A stretch of 43,773 nt of DNA, from NCBI GenBank assembly GCA_947258825.1, contig CAMYJX010000055.1:1-43773 (forward strand). Direction: 5' to 3'. Source of the stretch: an uncultured Pseudomonadales bacterium. Its GTDB lineage: Bacteria; Pseudomonadota; Gammaproteobacteria; Pseudomonadales; Azotimanducaceae. A program made the translations under genes and the position numbers. The notes beneath the pieces were generated by a model. The model did no database searches. It saw only the letters and a list, made by a program, of their open reading frames with translations, and was not told where the DNA came from. Below are positions 33,094 through 41,009 of this stretch, in pieces (within the stretch, counting starts at the first letter, position 1; every line of letters begins with the position of its first letter).

Positions 33094-33186
33094 GGCGCAG
33101 CAGGATAGCCTGGGCAAGCGCGCCTCTGCGAGGGGGGGCAGAAGGCGCGGATCGTCACAGTTCGGCTACGGGTTCAGAATGGATCA

Positions 33187-33215
33187 TTGCTACCTGGCAA
33201 AACCAGGTTTATATT
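33187..33215 (+). promoter_or_regulatory. Sigma70-like promoter with palindromic operator in its spacer
   Basis: A -35 box TTGCTA (33187-33192) and a -10 box TATATT (33210-33215) are 17 bases apart. The spacer contains the perfect inverted repeat ACCTGG-CAAAA-CCAGGT (33192-33208). A repressor bound there would block the polymerase. The predicted start of transcription is near 33222. Confidence 0.5.
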
Positions 33216-33238
33216 CCGTGGCGTGTCGGGCTGATATA

Positions 33239-33251
33239 AAAGGAGGTGATC
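33239..33251 (+). promoter_or_regulatory. Extended Shine-Dalgarno site
   Basis: AAGGAGGTGATC (33240-33251) is complementary to about twelve consecutive bases of the conserved 3' end of bacterial 16S rRNA (GATCACCTCCTT). Its GGAGG core lies six bases before the ATG at 33253. No other gene in this window has such a long match. Confidence 0.7.
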
Positions 33252-33252
33252 A

Positions 33253-33288
33253 ATGTCTAACCGTTTCGCTCGAGAGGGCAATCAGTAA
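33253..33288 (+). CDS. 11-codon mini reading frame (MSNRFAREGNQ)
   Basis: ATG at 33253 opens a frame of eleven sense codons ending in TAA at 33288. It is flanked by every element of an independent gene: a promoter with palindromic spacer about 40 bases upstream, an exceptionally long Shine-Dalgarno at the right spacing, and a hairpin terminator 28 bases after the stop. The predicted transcript is about 120 bases. The peptide has no hydrophobic segment and I do not recognise it. It could be a free micropeptide, a leader peptide whose translation controls the downstream hairpin, or a small RNA whose ribosome site is the functional part. No plus-strand gene follows it, so classic operon attenuation is not supported. 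Confidence 0.45.
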   Translation: MSNRFAREGNQ

Positions 33289-33315
33289 GACGATAGCCTT
33301 TATTGGGCTTACGGG

Positions 33316-33345
33316 GGGCCGGTCTTTGACCGGCCCTTTCATTTC
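33316..33345 (+). terminator. Rho-independent terminator of the mini gene
   Basis: GGGCCGGTC-TTT-GACCGGCCC is a perfect 9-base stem with a 3-base loop, followed by TTTCATTTCT on the plus strand. The opposite strand has no T-run after the stem, so it serves plus-strand transcription only. Confidence 0.7.
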
Positions 33346-33386
33346 TACCGCCCAGAATTCTACCGCCCAGCATTCTACCGCCGAAA
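33342..33386. repeat. Three tandem 15-base repeats
   Basis: The unit (A/T)TTCTACCGCC followed by CAGA, CAGC or GAAA recurs three times with a period of exactly 15 bases, starting at 33342, 33357 and 33372. The array begins in the terminator tail of the mini gene and lies downstream of msrB. No function is apparent; slippage or a binding-site array are both possible. Confidence 0.7.
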
Positions 33387-33440
33387 ATCTGCCTCCGAAA
33401 AGCCCGCCCAACCGCCTGCCACATCGCTCTGCGTTTCCGC

Positions 33441-33809
33441 TCATTCCGCCGGCACGAACTTCATGGATATGGAGTTCACACAGTGCCGCAGATTCTTCGG
33501 CGTGAGGCGCTCTCCTTCGAAAACGTGACCAAGGTGCCCGCCGCATTTCGCGCACAGGATCTCGGTGCGGAATCCGTCTGCATCCTGTTCTCTTCGAACA
33601 GCGCCCTCGATTTCGTCGTCAAATGCCGGCCAGCCGCAGTTGGAGTGGAACTTGTGCTCCGACCGATACAGCGGGGTGTCACACCGCTTGCAGACATAGT
33701 GGCCACCGGTTTCGAAGTGATCCGTGTATTTGCCGGTAAAAGGCATCTCCGTGCCTTTGTTAAGAATCACCCGTTGCTCGTCGGGGGTTAGAGAGTTGTA
33801 CTCCATCAT
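33441..33809 (-). CDS. msrB: Peptide-methionine (R)-S-oxide reductase MsrB
   Basis: This 122-residue stand-alone MsrB reduces methionine-R-sulfoxide in proteins. It has the catalytic cysteine at Cys110 in '[13 protein letters not shown]', the zinc-binding pairs Cys40/Cys43 ('CKRC') and Cys86/Cys89 ('CAKC'), and '[11 protein letters not shown]' with the catalytic histidines. '[16 protein letters not shown]' is the other hallmark block and has Cys58. The usual 'YCVNS' reads 'HCVNS'. Length matches E. coli MsrB closely. The start MMEYNSL at 33809 sits just after the VOC gene (27 bases), so the two may be co-transcribed on the minus strand. Confidence 0.93.
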   Translation of the reverse strand: MMEYNSLTPDEQRVILNKGTEMPFTGKYTDHFETGGHYVCKRCDTPLYRSEHKFHSNCGWPAFDDEIEGAVRREQDADGFRTEILCAKCGGHLGHVFEGERLTPKNLRHCVNSISMKFVPAE

Positions 33810-33836
33810 GCTCAGCTCGCCGCGAAAAGGCAGATC

Positions 33837-34328
33837 CTAGCCCAAATGCTTGTCGCTCTGCCATGCCTCGAGAACCGCACGGGCACGGTCGTGATCTGCT
33901 GACGCGCTCGCACCGGTCCCCTCCTTGGGAGCGGCAAGCTCAACCACGTAGCCGTTGGGGTCGCGGAAGTAGATGGACTCGATGAAGCCGTGATCGGATA
34001 TCCCGCGGGTTTCCATCCCCGCAGCTTTGCCTTTGTCGAGCATCTCGAGAAGCGTCGCCCTGCTGACTTCCAGCGCGACGTGAAGATCGAAGTCCCGCTG
34101 CGGTTTGAAGTCAAACGCCACATCCGGTTCTTCGAAGAACGCCAGGCAGGCGCCGTCTGCCATGGCGAAAAACGTGTGCAGCACGTTGACCCCTCGCCCG
34201 GTTTTCGTCTTCTGAATGACGAACGCGTCGATCAACGGCAAGCCGAGAAAGTCTTCATAGAAACGTCGAGTTTCTTCGGAATCCCGGCATCGATACGCGG
34301 CATGGTGAAGGTTTTTGATGGCCGTCAT
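33837..34328 (-). CDS. VOC-family dioxygenase-like protein
   Basis: This 163-residue vicinal-oxygen-chelate protein starts 'MTAIKNLHHAAYRCRDSEET', with metal His in the first strand, then 'FYEDFLGLPLIDAFV', 'RDFDLHVALEVSRATLLEML' (second His) and 'ESIYFRDPNGYVVELAAP' (Glu ligand). The insert 'TGRGVNVLHTFFAMADGACLAFFEEP' is typical of biphenyl-2,3-diol dioxygenase-like relatives. The reaction is unknown. The start follows the stop of the cyclase-family gene by two bases, so both are in one operon; msrB follows after 27 bases. Confidence 0.82.
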   Translation of the reverse strand: MTAIKNLHHAAYRCRDSEETRRFYEDFLGLPLIDAFVIQKTKTGRGVNVLHTFFAMADGACLAFFEEPDVAFDFKPQRDFDLHVALEVSRATLLEMLDKGKAAGMETRGISDHGFIESIYFRDPNGYVVELAAPKEGTGASASADHDRARAVLEAWQSDKHLG

Positions 34329-34330
34329 TA

Positions 34331-35284
34331 TCAGCGGATTGCTACCGGGTTGATGATCGCCTGCACGGAGCCTACGAATCGGGGTTGGCCCAGCACGAAC
34401 AGGAACTCGGTGGCGCCGTCCGCAGCCAGGGCCGTCGTGTTCATGACTTCCAGAATGTAGACCCCGTTCTTGGCCAGCAGCTCTGCGTGCACCGGGAACG
34501 CCATGGCCGGATCTTCGTGTGGAATCGCTTCCAGCGCTGCGGTATCGGCGCCGATCGCCACCACACCCAGCCCCGCCAGGTAGCGGGCACCTTCCAGGCC
34601 AAGACCCGGCTGCTGAGCGATGAAATTCGCCGGATCCGATTCCGCAGTGGCCAACCACCCGGTGTGGAACAGCACGACGTCACCCTTACCGATGCTGACA
34701 CCGGCTCGCTCAGCGGCAGCATCAATTTCCTTACGATTGAAAGCCGTGCCTGCCGGTACCGGGTTCTTGCCCAGCTCACGGGTCATGTCCAGCAGCACGC
34801 CACGCGTGACGATGGGCGGAATCTCGTGGGTGGAGAATTTTCGCAGCCCGGCCGGCCCGGCGAAATCAGCAGCCTTGGTGCCGTTGTAGTAGACGTGGTC
34901 GACCCCGATGTGGCCGAGGCCGTCGATCTGGCTGCCAATGCCCATATAGGTCGTGAGCAGGTCGTCATAGCTCGTCGCTTTGTTGGAACCCAGGGTAGCT
35001 CCGTCGCTGGCGCCCAGCTGGAGAACCGTTATGTGGTACCAGCGGGGCGGATAGGCAGGCGTGTCCGGCCCGGTCGCGACCCCCAGGGGATACGTCTTGC
35101 CTAGCTTCACCAGGCGGGCGGCGTTGGTCACCCCGGCGGCGGAGAGATTGTTGGCAGCACCCAGGGTATCGTCCGCACCGTACCGGGAGGGATACCAGTC
35201 GTCCGCCAGCACGGCGGAAGGGTTCAGCCCCAGCAGCCCGCTGAGCATTGCGCCCCGACACAGGGCAGTGATCGCTCGATTCAT
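34331..35284 (-). CDS. Exported cyclase-family (KynB-like) hydrolase with altered metal motif
   Basis: This 317-residue protein has a signal peptide ending near 'PSAVLADDW'. The rest fits the cyclase/arylformamidase-like family: 'WYPSRYGADDTLGAANNLSA', 'GIGSQIDGLGHIGVDHVYYNG', 'GVLLDMTRELG', 'GDVVLFHTGW' and 'GVYILEVMNTTALAADGATEFLFVLGQPRF'. The family's metal motif HxGTHxDxxxH is changed to GxGSQxDxxxH here; Gln in place of the second His is common in one branch, whereas the first His being Gly is less so. The start at 35284 has GGGGAGG six bases before it; an upstream in-frame codon at 35344 would add 20 polar residues ahead of the signal. It heads a small operon with the VOC gene. Confidence 0.85.
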   Translation of the reverse strand: MNRAITALCRGAMLSGLLGLNPSAVLADDWYPSRYGADDTLGAANNLSAAGVTNAARLVKLGKTYPLGVATGPDTPAYPPRWYHITVLQLGASDGATLGSNKATSYDDLLTTYMGIGSQIDGLGHIGVDHVYYNGTKAADFAGPAGLRKFSTHEIPPIVTRGVLLDMTRELGKNPVPAGTAFNRKEIDAAAERAGVSIGKGDVVLFHTGWLATAESDPANFIAQQPGLGLEGARYLAGLGVVAIGADTAALEAIPHEDPAMAFPVHAELLAKNGVYILEVMNTTALAADGATEFLFVLGQPRFVGSVQAIINPVAIR

Positions 35285-35376
35285 ATTTGCCTCCCCGGCT
35301 CTGGTCAACTGTCTGGCAACCCGATCTCTTACCGACTCACCCATGGCAGATCACTTGGAGTCTATCGCAGCTCGCA

Positions 35377-35811
35377 TCAGATCACCGAAAAATAGGCCTC
35401 CAGCTGGTCCAGCAGATCGGACCATAGCTGTCGGGCCGCGTCCCGCGAGGATTCGGCGGGAAAACCATGCTGCTGGATGTCGATGCGCGTGCTGCCCGCG
35501 GCGTCCCCCAGCGCAACGCTGAGCTCAGTATGTAAAGCCCCTTCGATTCCTTCCTCGTAATGCGCCGAGCACTGAAATCCCGCCGGCGGGTCCACCCTGC
35601 GGTACTCGCCGCTTTGAGCGAAACGGGTACCATCCGGGGTCGTCCAGACAAACAGGTACTGGCCACCGGTACGCGCGTCAGCGGTGACCTCCCGGGTGCA
35701 GTCGGCCCGGGGCGAATACCAGGCTGACAGATGTTCCGCCTCGGTCCAGACCTGGAACACCAGATCCCGGGGCACGAACAGTTCCCGGCTCAGCGTCAGA
35801 CTATGGGCCAT
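35377..35811 (-). CDS. SRPBCC/AHSA1-domain protein
   Basis: This 144-residue START-like protein has 'SRELFVPRDLVFQVWTEAEHLSAWYSP' at the N-terminus, the usual AHSA1 beginning, then 'GGQYLFVWTTPDGTRFAQSGEYRRVDPPAGF' and the long C-terminal helix 'SSRDAARQLWSDLLDQLEAYF'. These proteins bind hydrophobic ligands or act as polyketide-cyclase-like or Hsp90-activator-like factors; no specific role is readable. It lies 39 bases after the luciferase-like gene and 92 bases before the cyclase-family gene, all minus strand. Confidence 0.8.
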   Translation of the reverse strand: MAHSLTLSRELFVPRDLVFQVWTEAEHLSAWYSPRADCTREVTADARTGGQYLFVWTTPDGTRFAQSGEYRRVDPPAGFQCSAHYEEGIEGALHTELSVALGDAAGSTRIDIQQHGFPAESSRDAARQLWSDLLDQLEAYFSVI

Positions 35812-35850
35812 GCTGTGTTCTCTCCCAGCAAAAAGGCGGACGGACCGCGT

Positions 35851-36933
35851 TCAGATCTGTCCGATGATGTCCTGTCCCACCCGCTCCAGAACGTCGAACC
35901 GGGTATCGAAATTCGGCAGGATCATCACCTGATTCAACCCTGCCCCGGCGAGATCGCGCAGGCGCGCCAGCAGCTGGTCACGGGTGCCGATCATGCTCGA
36001 AGCTTCGAGCACCTCGCGCGTAAGGAACTGCGCCTCCTCATCCAGTACCCAGCAGTTATGGCCCCCATGGATGCGCTGATGGCGCCGCTCCTCCGGATAA
36101 GAAGCCAGCAGCGCGCTGTAGTCGTCCCATATTTCCCGCAGCGCGCCCGGCGGCTGGTGACCGAAATTCCGCCACTGGTCGTAGGCGTAGTGCACCGTCG
36201 CCATGGCCATGGCGCCGCATTCGGCCTTTACTCGATCAGAGTCAACGGCTTCGCCTTCGTCGAGCACCACCATGGTGGTCAGCGCGGTGGTGTAGAACGC
36301 ATCGCGGTCAAGATCGCGGTTCGCCTTGCGGGCACCCTCCTCAATCATGCGCCAGAGGTTCTGCATGACCCCACTGTTGCCCGGCAGCGCCAGCACCGCA
36401 CCGTCGCCGTGCTTGCCAGCGAGGCCCAGGGAGCGGGGTCCGAAACCGGACACGTAGAGCGGAATCGGGTCGCTGAAGTTGACGAACCCTTTGTCCGGCA
36501 TGATGTGGCGGATGGGGGCCTCGCCGGTCGCGCCCACGGTGAGCGGTCCCATCAGGGCTTCTTCCCCTTTGAGCAGCGGGCGAAGCGCTTGCAGATAGTC
36601 GTCGAACTCGTGGATGCGATGGGGCGGTTGCCCCATCACCCGCATGGCCGTATTGCCGGCACCCACGCCGCAGAAGGTCCGGCCCGGGGCCAGCGCGTTG
36701 ATGGTGGCGATGCCGGCGGCGTGAACAGGGGCCGGCCGGGTACCGGACACCGCCACACCCGTCCCCAGATTGATGCGGGACGTTCTGTCGGCCGCCAGCG
36801 CCAGGGTGGCATAGCAGTCCGACCAGAGCATCTGGCTGTCCGCCAGCCAGGCGTGGGAGTATCCCAGCGCCTCAGCGCGGACCACGTAATCCACATCGCC
36901 GATATGAGAGGCCACGCATATGCCGATGTCCAT
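35851..36933 (-). CDS. LLM-class (luciferase-like) flavin-dependent oxidoreductase
   Basis: This 360-residue TIM-barrel protein of the bacterial luciferase/F420-dependent reductase superfamily has 'MDIGICVASHIGDVDYVVRAEALGYSHAWLADSQM', 'RINLGTGVAVSGTRPAPVHAAGIATINALAPGR', 'CGVGAGNTAMRVMG' (phosphate-binding loop), 'IPLYVSGFGPRSLGLAGKHGDGAVL' and the C-terminal 'MIGTRDQLLARLRDLAGAGLNQVMILP'. Whether it uses FMN or F420 cannot be told. The gene starts eight bases after the stop of the methyltransferase gene upstream, so the methyltransferase, oxidoreductase and SRPBCC genes probably form a transcript. Confidence 0.88.
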   Translation of the reverse strand: MDIGICVASHIGDVDYVVRAEALGYSHAWLADSQMLWSDCYATLALAADRTSRINLGTGVAVSGTRPAPVHAAGIATINALAPGRTFCGVGAGNTAMRVMGQPPHRIHEFDDYLQALRPLLKGEEALMGPLTVGATGEAPIRHIMPDKGFVNFSDPIPLYVSGFGPRSLGLAGKHGDGAVLALPGNSGVMQNLWRMIEEGARKANRDLDRDAFYTTALTTMVVLDEGEAVDSDRVKAECGAMAMATVHYAYDQWRNFGHQPPGALREIWDDYSALLASYPEERRHQRIHGGHNCWVLDEEAQFLTREVLEASSMIGTRDQLLARLRDLAGAGLNQVMILPNFDTRFDVLERVGQDIIGQI

Positions 36934-36941
36934 GGTTCCTC

Positions 36942-38024
36942 CTACTTGCGGACTTCGTAGTAGTTGTTCATCGGGTTGTCGAAATCCAGTCGCCGGAAAT
37001 GGCTGAAACCCGCCTTCGCAGTCATCTCCTGGGCCACCCGCTCGTTGAAGCCCAGCGTGCCCAGCCCCGCGCCATCGGCCGTCGACAGCGAGCTGGACAT
37101 GCAGACCATGATGGAAAAGCCGTACAGCAGGCCCGCAAGGGGATGCTCTTCCAGGTTGCGCTGGAAGCTGGGAAAGCTGCGTATGTCCTCACACAGAAAA
37201 GTCCCGTCATCCTTCAGGGCCTGAAAGATGGCGTTCAACAGGGTTTGAGGATGGGCGGCATCGTGAATCACATCGAAGGTGGTGATGAGATCGAAGGTTG
37301 GCTCCGCGGGCATCATCTCTTCCAGCGGGTTGAGGAAGCGGATATTCGGTACATCCACCGTGCCGAGATGGTTCCGCGCCCGCGTCAGCGCATGCTCGCT
37401 GATGTCGTACCCGATGAACTCGGAATTGGGAAAGGTTTCGGCCATGGCCACGGTCGCGACGCCGGCGCCGCACCCCACGTCGGCCACTCGGGCGCCGCGC
37501 TGCAGCTTTTCCACGACCCCGTCGAGCAGGGGCAGTACCTTCGGTACCAGCGCGTGCTCGTTGAAGTAGCGGCTCATGCGTTCGATGCCGCTGGCGCACC
37601 CGGGTCCGTGATCGTCGTAGGTGAAGCCGAGCCCGGATCGAAAGCTGTCCACCAGGCCTGGTAGGGAGTTGAAGCTGGCGGTGGCGCTTTCGAAGCCGCC
37701 GCCAAAATAGGCCGGATGCTGGGTATCCAGCATTACGGCTATAGCCTCCGGCGACAGGTGGAAGCGATCGGTTTCGGGATCGTACTCGATCTGCTGCATG
37801 CACGCCTGGTGCCGCAGCCACTCGCGCAGCCAGCGCTCATTCAGTCCGGTGTGATCTGCAAGCTCCTGGCTGGAAGCGATGCGCAGGTCGTGCATCGCCT
37901 GGTACAGGCCCAGCTGGTCGCCCAGCGAGCTGATGGCGCAGTTCAGGCCGGCGGCAATGCCCCCGGTGACTCGCTGCAGATACTGATCCAGAGCGTCTTT
38001 GTCGATTTCGGTACGCGGTGTCAT
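36942..38024 (-). CDS. Winged-helix class I SAM-dependent methyltransferase (Rv2258c-like)
   Basis: This 360-residue protein has an N-terminal helical and winged-helix dimerisation region ('CAISSLGDQLGLYQAMHD', 'ASSQELADHTGLNERWLREWLRHQ'), as in O-methyltransferases of the Rv2258c group, and a C-terminal Rossmann domain with motif I 'RVADVGCGAGVATVAMAE' (about 179-196), 'FIGYDISEHALTRARNHLG', 'FDLITTFDVIHDAAHP' and 'DDGTFLCEDIRSF'. The substrate is unknown. GGGGGGAG lies a few bases before ATG 38024; the GTG at 38042 would place that site inside the gene. The stop is followed by the luciferase-like oxidoreductase. Confidence 0.85.
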   Translation of the reverse strand: MTPRTEIDKDALDQYLQRVTGGIAAGLNCAISSLGDQLGLYQAMHDLRIASSQELADHTGLNERWLREWLRHQACMQQIEYDPETDRFHLSPEAIAVMLDTQHPAYFGGGFESATASFNSLPGLVDSFRSGLGFTYDDHGPGCASGIERMSRYFNEHALVPKVLPLLDGVVEKLQRGARVADVGCGAGVATVAMAETFPNSEFIGYDISEHALTRARNHLGTVDVPNIRFLNPLEEMMPAEPTFDLITTFDVIHDAAHPQTLLNAIFQALKDDGTFLCEDIRSFPSFQRNLEEHPLAGLLYGFSIMVCMSSSLSTADGAGLGTLGFNERVAQEMTAKAGFSHFRRLDFDNPMNNYYEVRK

Positions 38025-38080
38025 CTGTTCTCCCCCCTTCACTGGCCGAACAACCGGAAGCGAGATGCTAACCCGCTGCG

Positions 38081-39342
38081 TTAGCTCACACTACCCGTGT
38101 CCTCGCGGGTCGCCCTGACGGGTCGCCCCTGCGCGTCCCCGCTGATGTCCTCCAGCTCCCGAAGCCGGGTCTCCGGAAAGACCAGCAGCAGCAGGCCAGC
38201 GACCAGCGCGGCCACGGAGATGAGGGGTATGAGGGTGATCAGATCACCATCCTGCTGCTGCAGCAGGCCGAGAATCGCGAGGCCGGCCGCGGCACCGAGG
38301 GTTTCCATCAGCGCCAGCAGGCCCGCAGAGGTGCCGCGATGGGCCGTGGGAAAGAGCTCTGAGGACAGGGCCCGAATGATGACGTTGCCGCCCATGAGCA
38401 TGAAGATCAGCAACCCCCAGAGGAGGGTCAGCGACCAACCGGGGCCGTTGTAGAACAGCCAGGCCGCGCCGGGAAAAAGCGCCAGAAACACGAACCCCAC
38501 CCAGCGCCTTCCCACCCGGTCCGCCAGCCTTCCCGCGACAACGTTGCCGATGATGCCGACCGCCCCGGCGGCAATCACCATAAGGAAGCCACCGAGGCGA
38601 CGATGGCCATGCCGAATGCCCGTGACGTATGGGTGCGCGCAAAGCCCACCAGCGGCGCCCACCAGCGTTGCAGCCGACCGGCGTTGGCCGTCTGATGCTC
38701 GGTGAAACGGGCCGTTTCCTGAATGCCGCGGCGGAACACGGGCAGCAGCAACAGGGGCACCACGCCAAAGCCGTAAAGGGCGCGCCAACCGTAAGGCAGC
38801 TGCTCGATAGCGCCAAACATGGCGGCGCCCATCCCATGCCCGACCGCCGAAACGGCCGCCAGCATGCCGATACCCCAGCCACGGGCGCCGGCCGGCAGTT
38901 CCTCTGCGACGATGACGACGGATACCGCGGATGCGGTAAGCACGAAGGTTCGGGTCAGCATCTGGCAGGCGACGAACTGCGTGGCCGTCTGGCTGAGCCC
39001 CGTAAGCAGCGTGCCCAGGCTCATGCCGACGAGGGAGGCGAGAAACAAGCGTCGCCGGCCGAGCCGGTCGACGAACGGAATGATGAAAAACGCGGGCAGC
39101 GCGCCCAGACGGATCATCATCTGAAAGTAACCGAGCTCGGACTCGGCGATGCCCAGGTCTTCCTTGATGAACTTCAGCGCATTGCTGAGCAGAGAGGTAT
39201 CGTAGTGTTCGAAGAACAGCGCGAAAGAAACGAAGCCCAGGACCTTCAGCGCGCGGTCATCTACCGAGTCGGGCACGCGGCCGAGCACATGGGGGGGGAT
39301 CCACCAGGGATTTCTCCCCCACCATCCCCCGCGCTCAGCCAC
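38081..39342 (-). pseudogene. MFS transporter (sugar-porter-like), disrupted by an internal frame-changing deletion
   Basis: Two halves of one transporter are in different frames. The 5' half starts at GTG 39342 and runs through six helices with 'FVDRLGRRRLFLASLVGMSLGTLL', 'YGWRALYGFGVVPLLLLPVFRRGIQETARF' and the start of helix 7 ('AFGMAIVASVASL'), then stops near 38575. The 3' half resumes at once in another frame with 'LMVIAAGAVGIIGNVVAGRLADRVGRRWVG' (helix 8 and its signature) and continues to 'LLLLVFPETRLRELEDISGD' at 38081. Most of helix 7 and the following loop, about 25-30 residues, are missing at the junction near 38580. The transporter cannot be functional as written. It follows the patatin gene closely (five bases). 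Confidence 0.8.
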
Positions 39343-39347
39343 CGGAA

Positions 39348-40802
39348 TCAGGCATGATGATAAATCGGGAGTTCCTCCATCCGATCGAGAATACCATCCA
39401 ACGTGCGGCTGACCATGGTGCAGTTACGGATCATCTCGATCTTCGGCCAGGTAGCGGCTTCGCCCTCCGAGATGAGGTAGCGGATCTCCTCCTCGCTGAG
39501 GATGGAGAGCAGCTTGCGCGGATCCCAGAATCGCCGCCGGGGCAGGATGTTGATATCCGCCGTGTAGTCCTGAGTGGCCACGCCGTATGCCATTCGCGTC
39601 ACCATGTTCAGCGGGTACATGCCCTGGGTGAGCTGCATGGCGAGGGGAAAGGTGGCACGCAGCCATTCCCGGGTGGCGTTCTGATTGATCTCGAAAAGCT
39701 TGGCGAAGAGGTTGTCCTGGGCCTGGGTATCCCGCACGGCCCAGAGGATGACCGGATTCGTCTGGCTGGTGATGAAGTGGTTCACGCCGTAGAGCCGCGT
39801 AAGCCGCCGGATGGGCAGGTCGTCGGTGACCGAGCCGTCCACCCACTGCCTCGAAGGCACGTAGGGCCGGCGCTGACCCTGGGCGTTCTTTGCCGCCAGC
39901 GTCACCGCGGGGAAGATGCCGGGGATGGCGCTTGAGGCGAGCACGGCCTCGCGGATGTAGACATTGGGCGAGGTGACAGCATTCAGGAGCCGGGAATGCT
40001 GATGCATCTCCCTCGGCGATACTGAAATGTTGATGCGCCGACCGGTAAGCTCGAAAGCTTCCTGGAACGTGAGATCCGGAATCTCATGCTCGACGAAACC
40101 GCGCACTTCGGCGATCCCCAATCTCCGGTTACCCTTCAGCAGCTCGATGCCGCCCTCGGCAACGTCCTCGAAGGTGCTGGCCAGGGTCTTTGCTTCGAAA
40201 GTGTCCCGCAGGTTCTCGTTGGTGCGGGTACCTATGATGGCAGCCATCATCGAACCGGCGCTGGCGCCGGATATGACGTTCGGCAGCAGCCCCTGCTCCA
40301 CCAGCGCCTTGAGCACGCCCAGATGAAAAGGACCCAGGGCGCCACCGCCGGAAAGCATCAGCGCCGAACGTCCGAAGCAGTGGCCGGCACGGCGGAAGAA
40401 ATCCAGCTTCTCAATACGCGGTATGGTGGCGTCATCCACAGCGGCCACCATGTCCAGCGCTCCTGAAAGCTCCGTGATGTAGTTGGTGACGAGGTCCTTG
40501 GTGCCGAACTTGACCTTGCGGTACAGGGCAGAGGATCCGATGTTACCCATGTTGCCGTGGATGCCTTCGTTCAGATAGAACAGCACCTCATGGGGGTCTC
40601 CGGACGCCTTGACCTCCAGCAGCTCATCCAGGCGCCGGCGTATTACCTTGTAGTCGTAGCGACGCGACTGGTCCGAGCGCCGCCAACGCGCGCCGCCGCT
40701 CTTCTCATCGTGGGCAAGCGCTGCTGCCTTCCACTCTTCATAGTTTCCAGCATCTTCCATACGCGGCCGGCGCAACACGCCGGGTTGGGCTTCCATCTGC
40801 AT
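39348..40802 (-). CDS. Patatin-like phospholipase with DUF3336-type N-terminus
   Basis: This 484-residue protein has, after a helical N-terminal region (about 20-130, 'NYEEWKAAALAHDEKSGGARWR', typical of DUF3336), a patatin domain: oxyanion loop 'LMLSGGGALGPFHLGVLKAL' (GGGALG 152-157), nucleophile Ser181 in 'ISGASAGSMMAAIIGTR', and the dyad Asp322 in 'QWVDGSVTDDLPIRRL'. This is the TGL3/4/5-like arrangement of triacylglycerol or phospholipid acyl hydrolases. No signal peptide is seen. The start at 40802 has AGGAG six bases upstream; an in-frame codon at 40841 would lengthen it by 13 residues without a better site. It fits the lipid-centred content of the window as a source of fatty acids for the acyl-CoA ligases (inference). 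Confidence 0.9.
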   Translation of the reverse strand: MQMEAQPGVLRRPRMEDAGNYEEWKAAALAHDEKSGGARWRRSDQSRRYDYKVIRRRLDELLEVKASGDPHEVLFYLNEGIHGNMGNIGSSALYRKVKFGTKDLVTNYITELSGALDMVAAVDDATIPRIEKLDFFRRAGHCFGRSALMLSGGGALGPFHLGVLKALVEQGLLPNVISGASAGSMMAAIIGTRTNENLRDTFEAKTLASTFEDVAEGGIELLKGNRRLGIAEVRGFVEHEIPDLTFQEAFELTGRRINISVSPREMHQHSRLLNAVTSPNVYIREAVLASSAIPGIFPAVTLAAKNAQGQRRPYVPSRQWVDGSVTDDLPIRRLTRLYGVNHFITSQTNPVILWAVRDTQAQDNLFAKLFEINQNATREWLRATFPLAMQLTQGMYPLNMVTRMAYGVATQDYTADINILPRRRFWDPRKLLSILSEEEIRYLISEGEAATWPKIEMIRNCTMVSRTLDGILDRMEELPIYHHA

Positions 40803-41009
40803 GTGGGCTCCTGGCTTATTGACCTTTTGTGTGCTGCACAATTTATCCGATCTTTGTAGCGATTCCTAGCGGCAGCATGTAACCCCGACACGCCTGTTCC
40901 GGAGGTCGGCAAGCGGCCGGCCTTTGTGGTCCGGGGCCCCAGCGCTTACCCTTAACTATAGAGCGAACTGAAAAGGCCCTACGAAGCCTCCCACAGGAAG
41001 AGCACCGCC

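Noticed and set aside
36942..38024. Possible methyltransferase-oxidoreductase natural-product cluster
   Set aside because: The methyltransferase, LLM oxidoreductase and SRPBCC genes are suggestive, but no polyketide synthase, NRPS or terpene gene is in the window.
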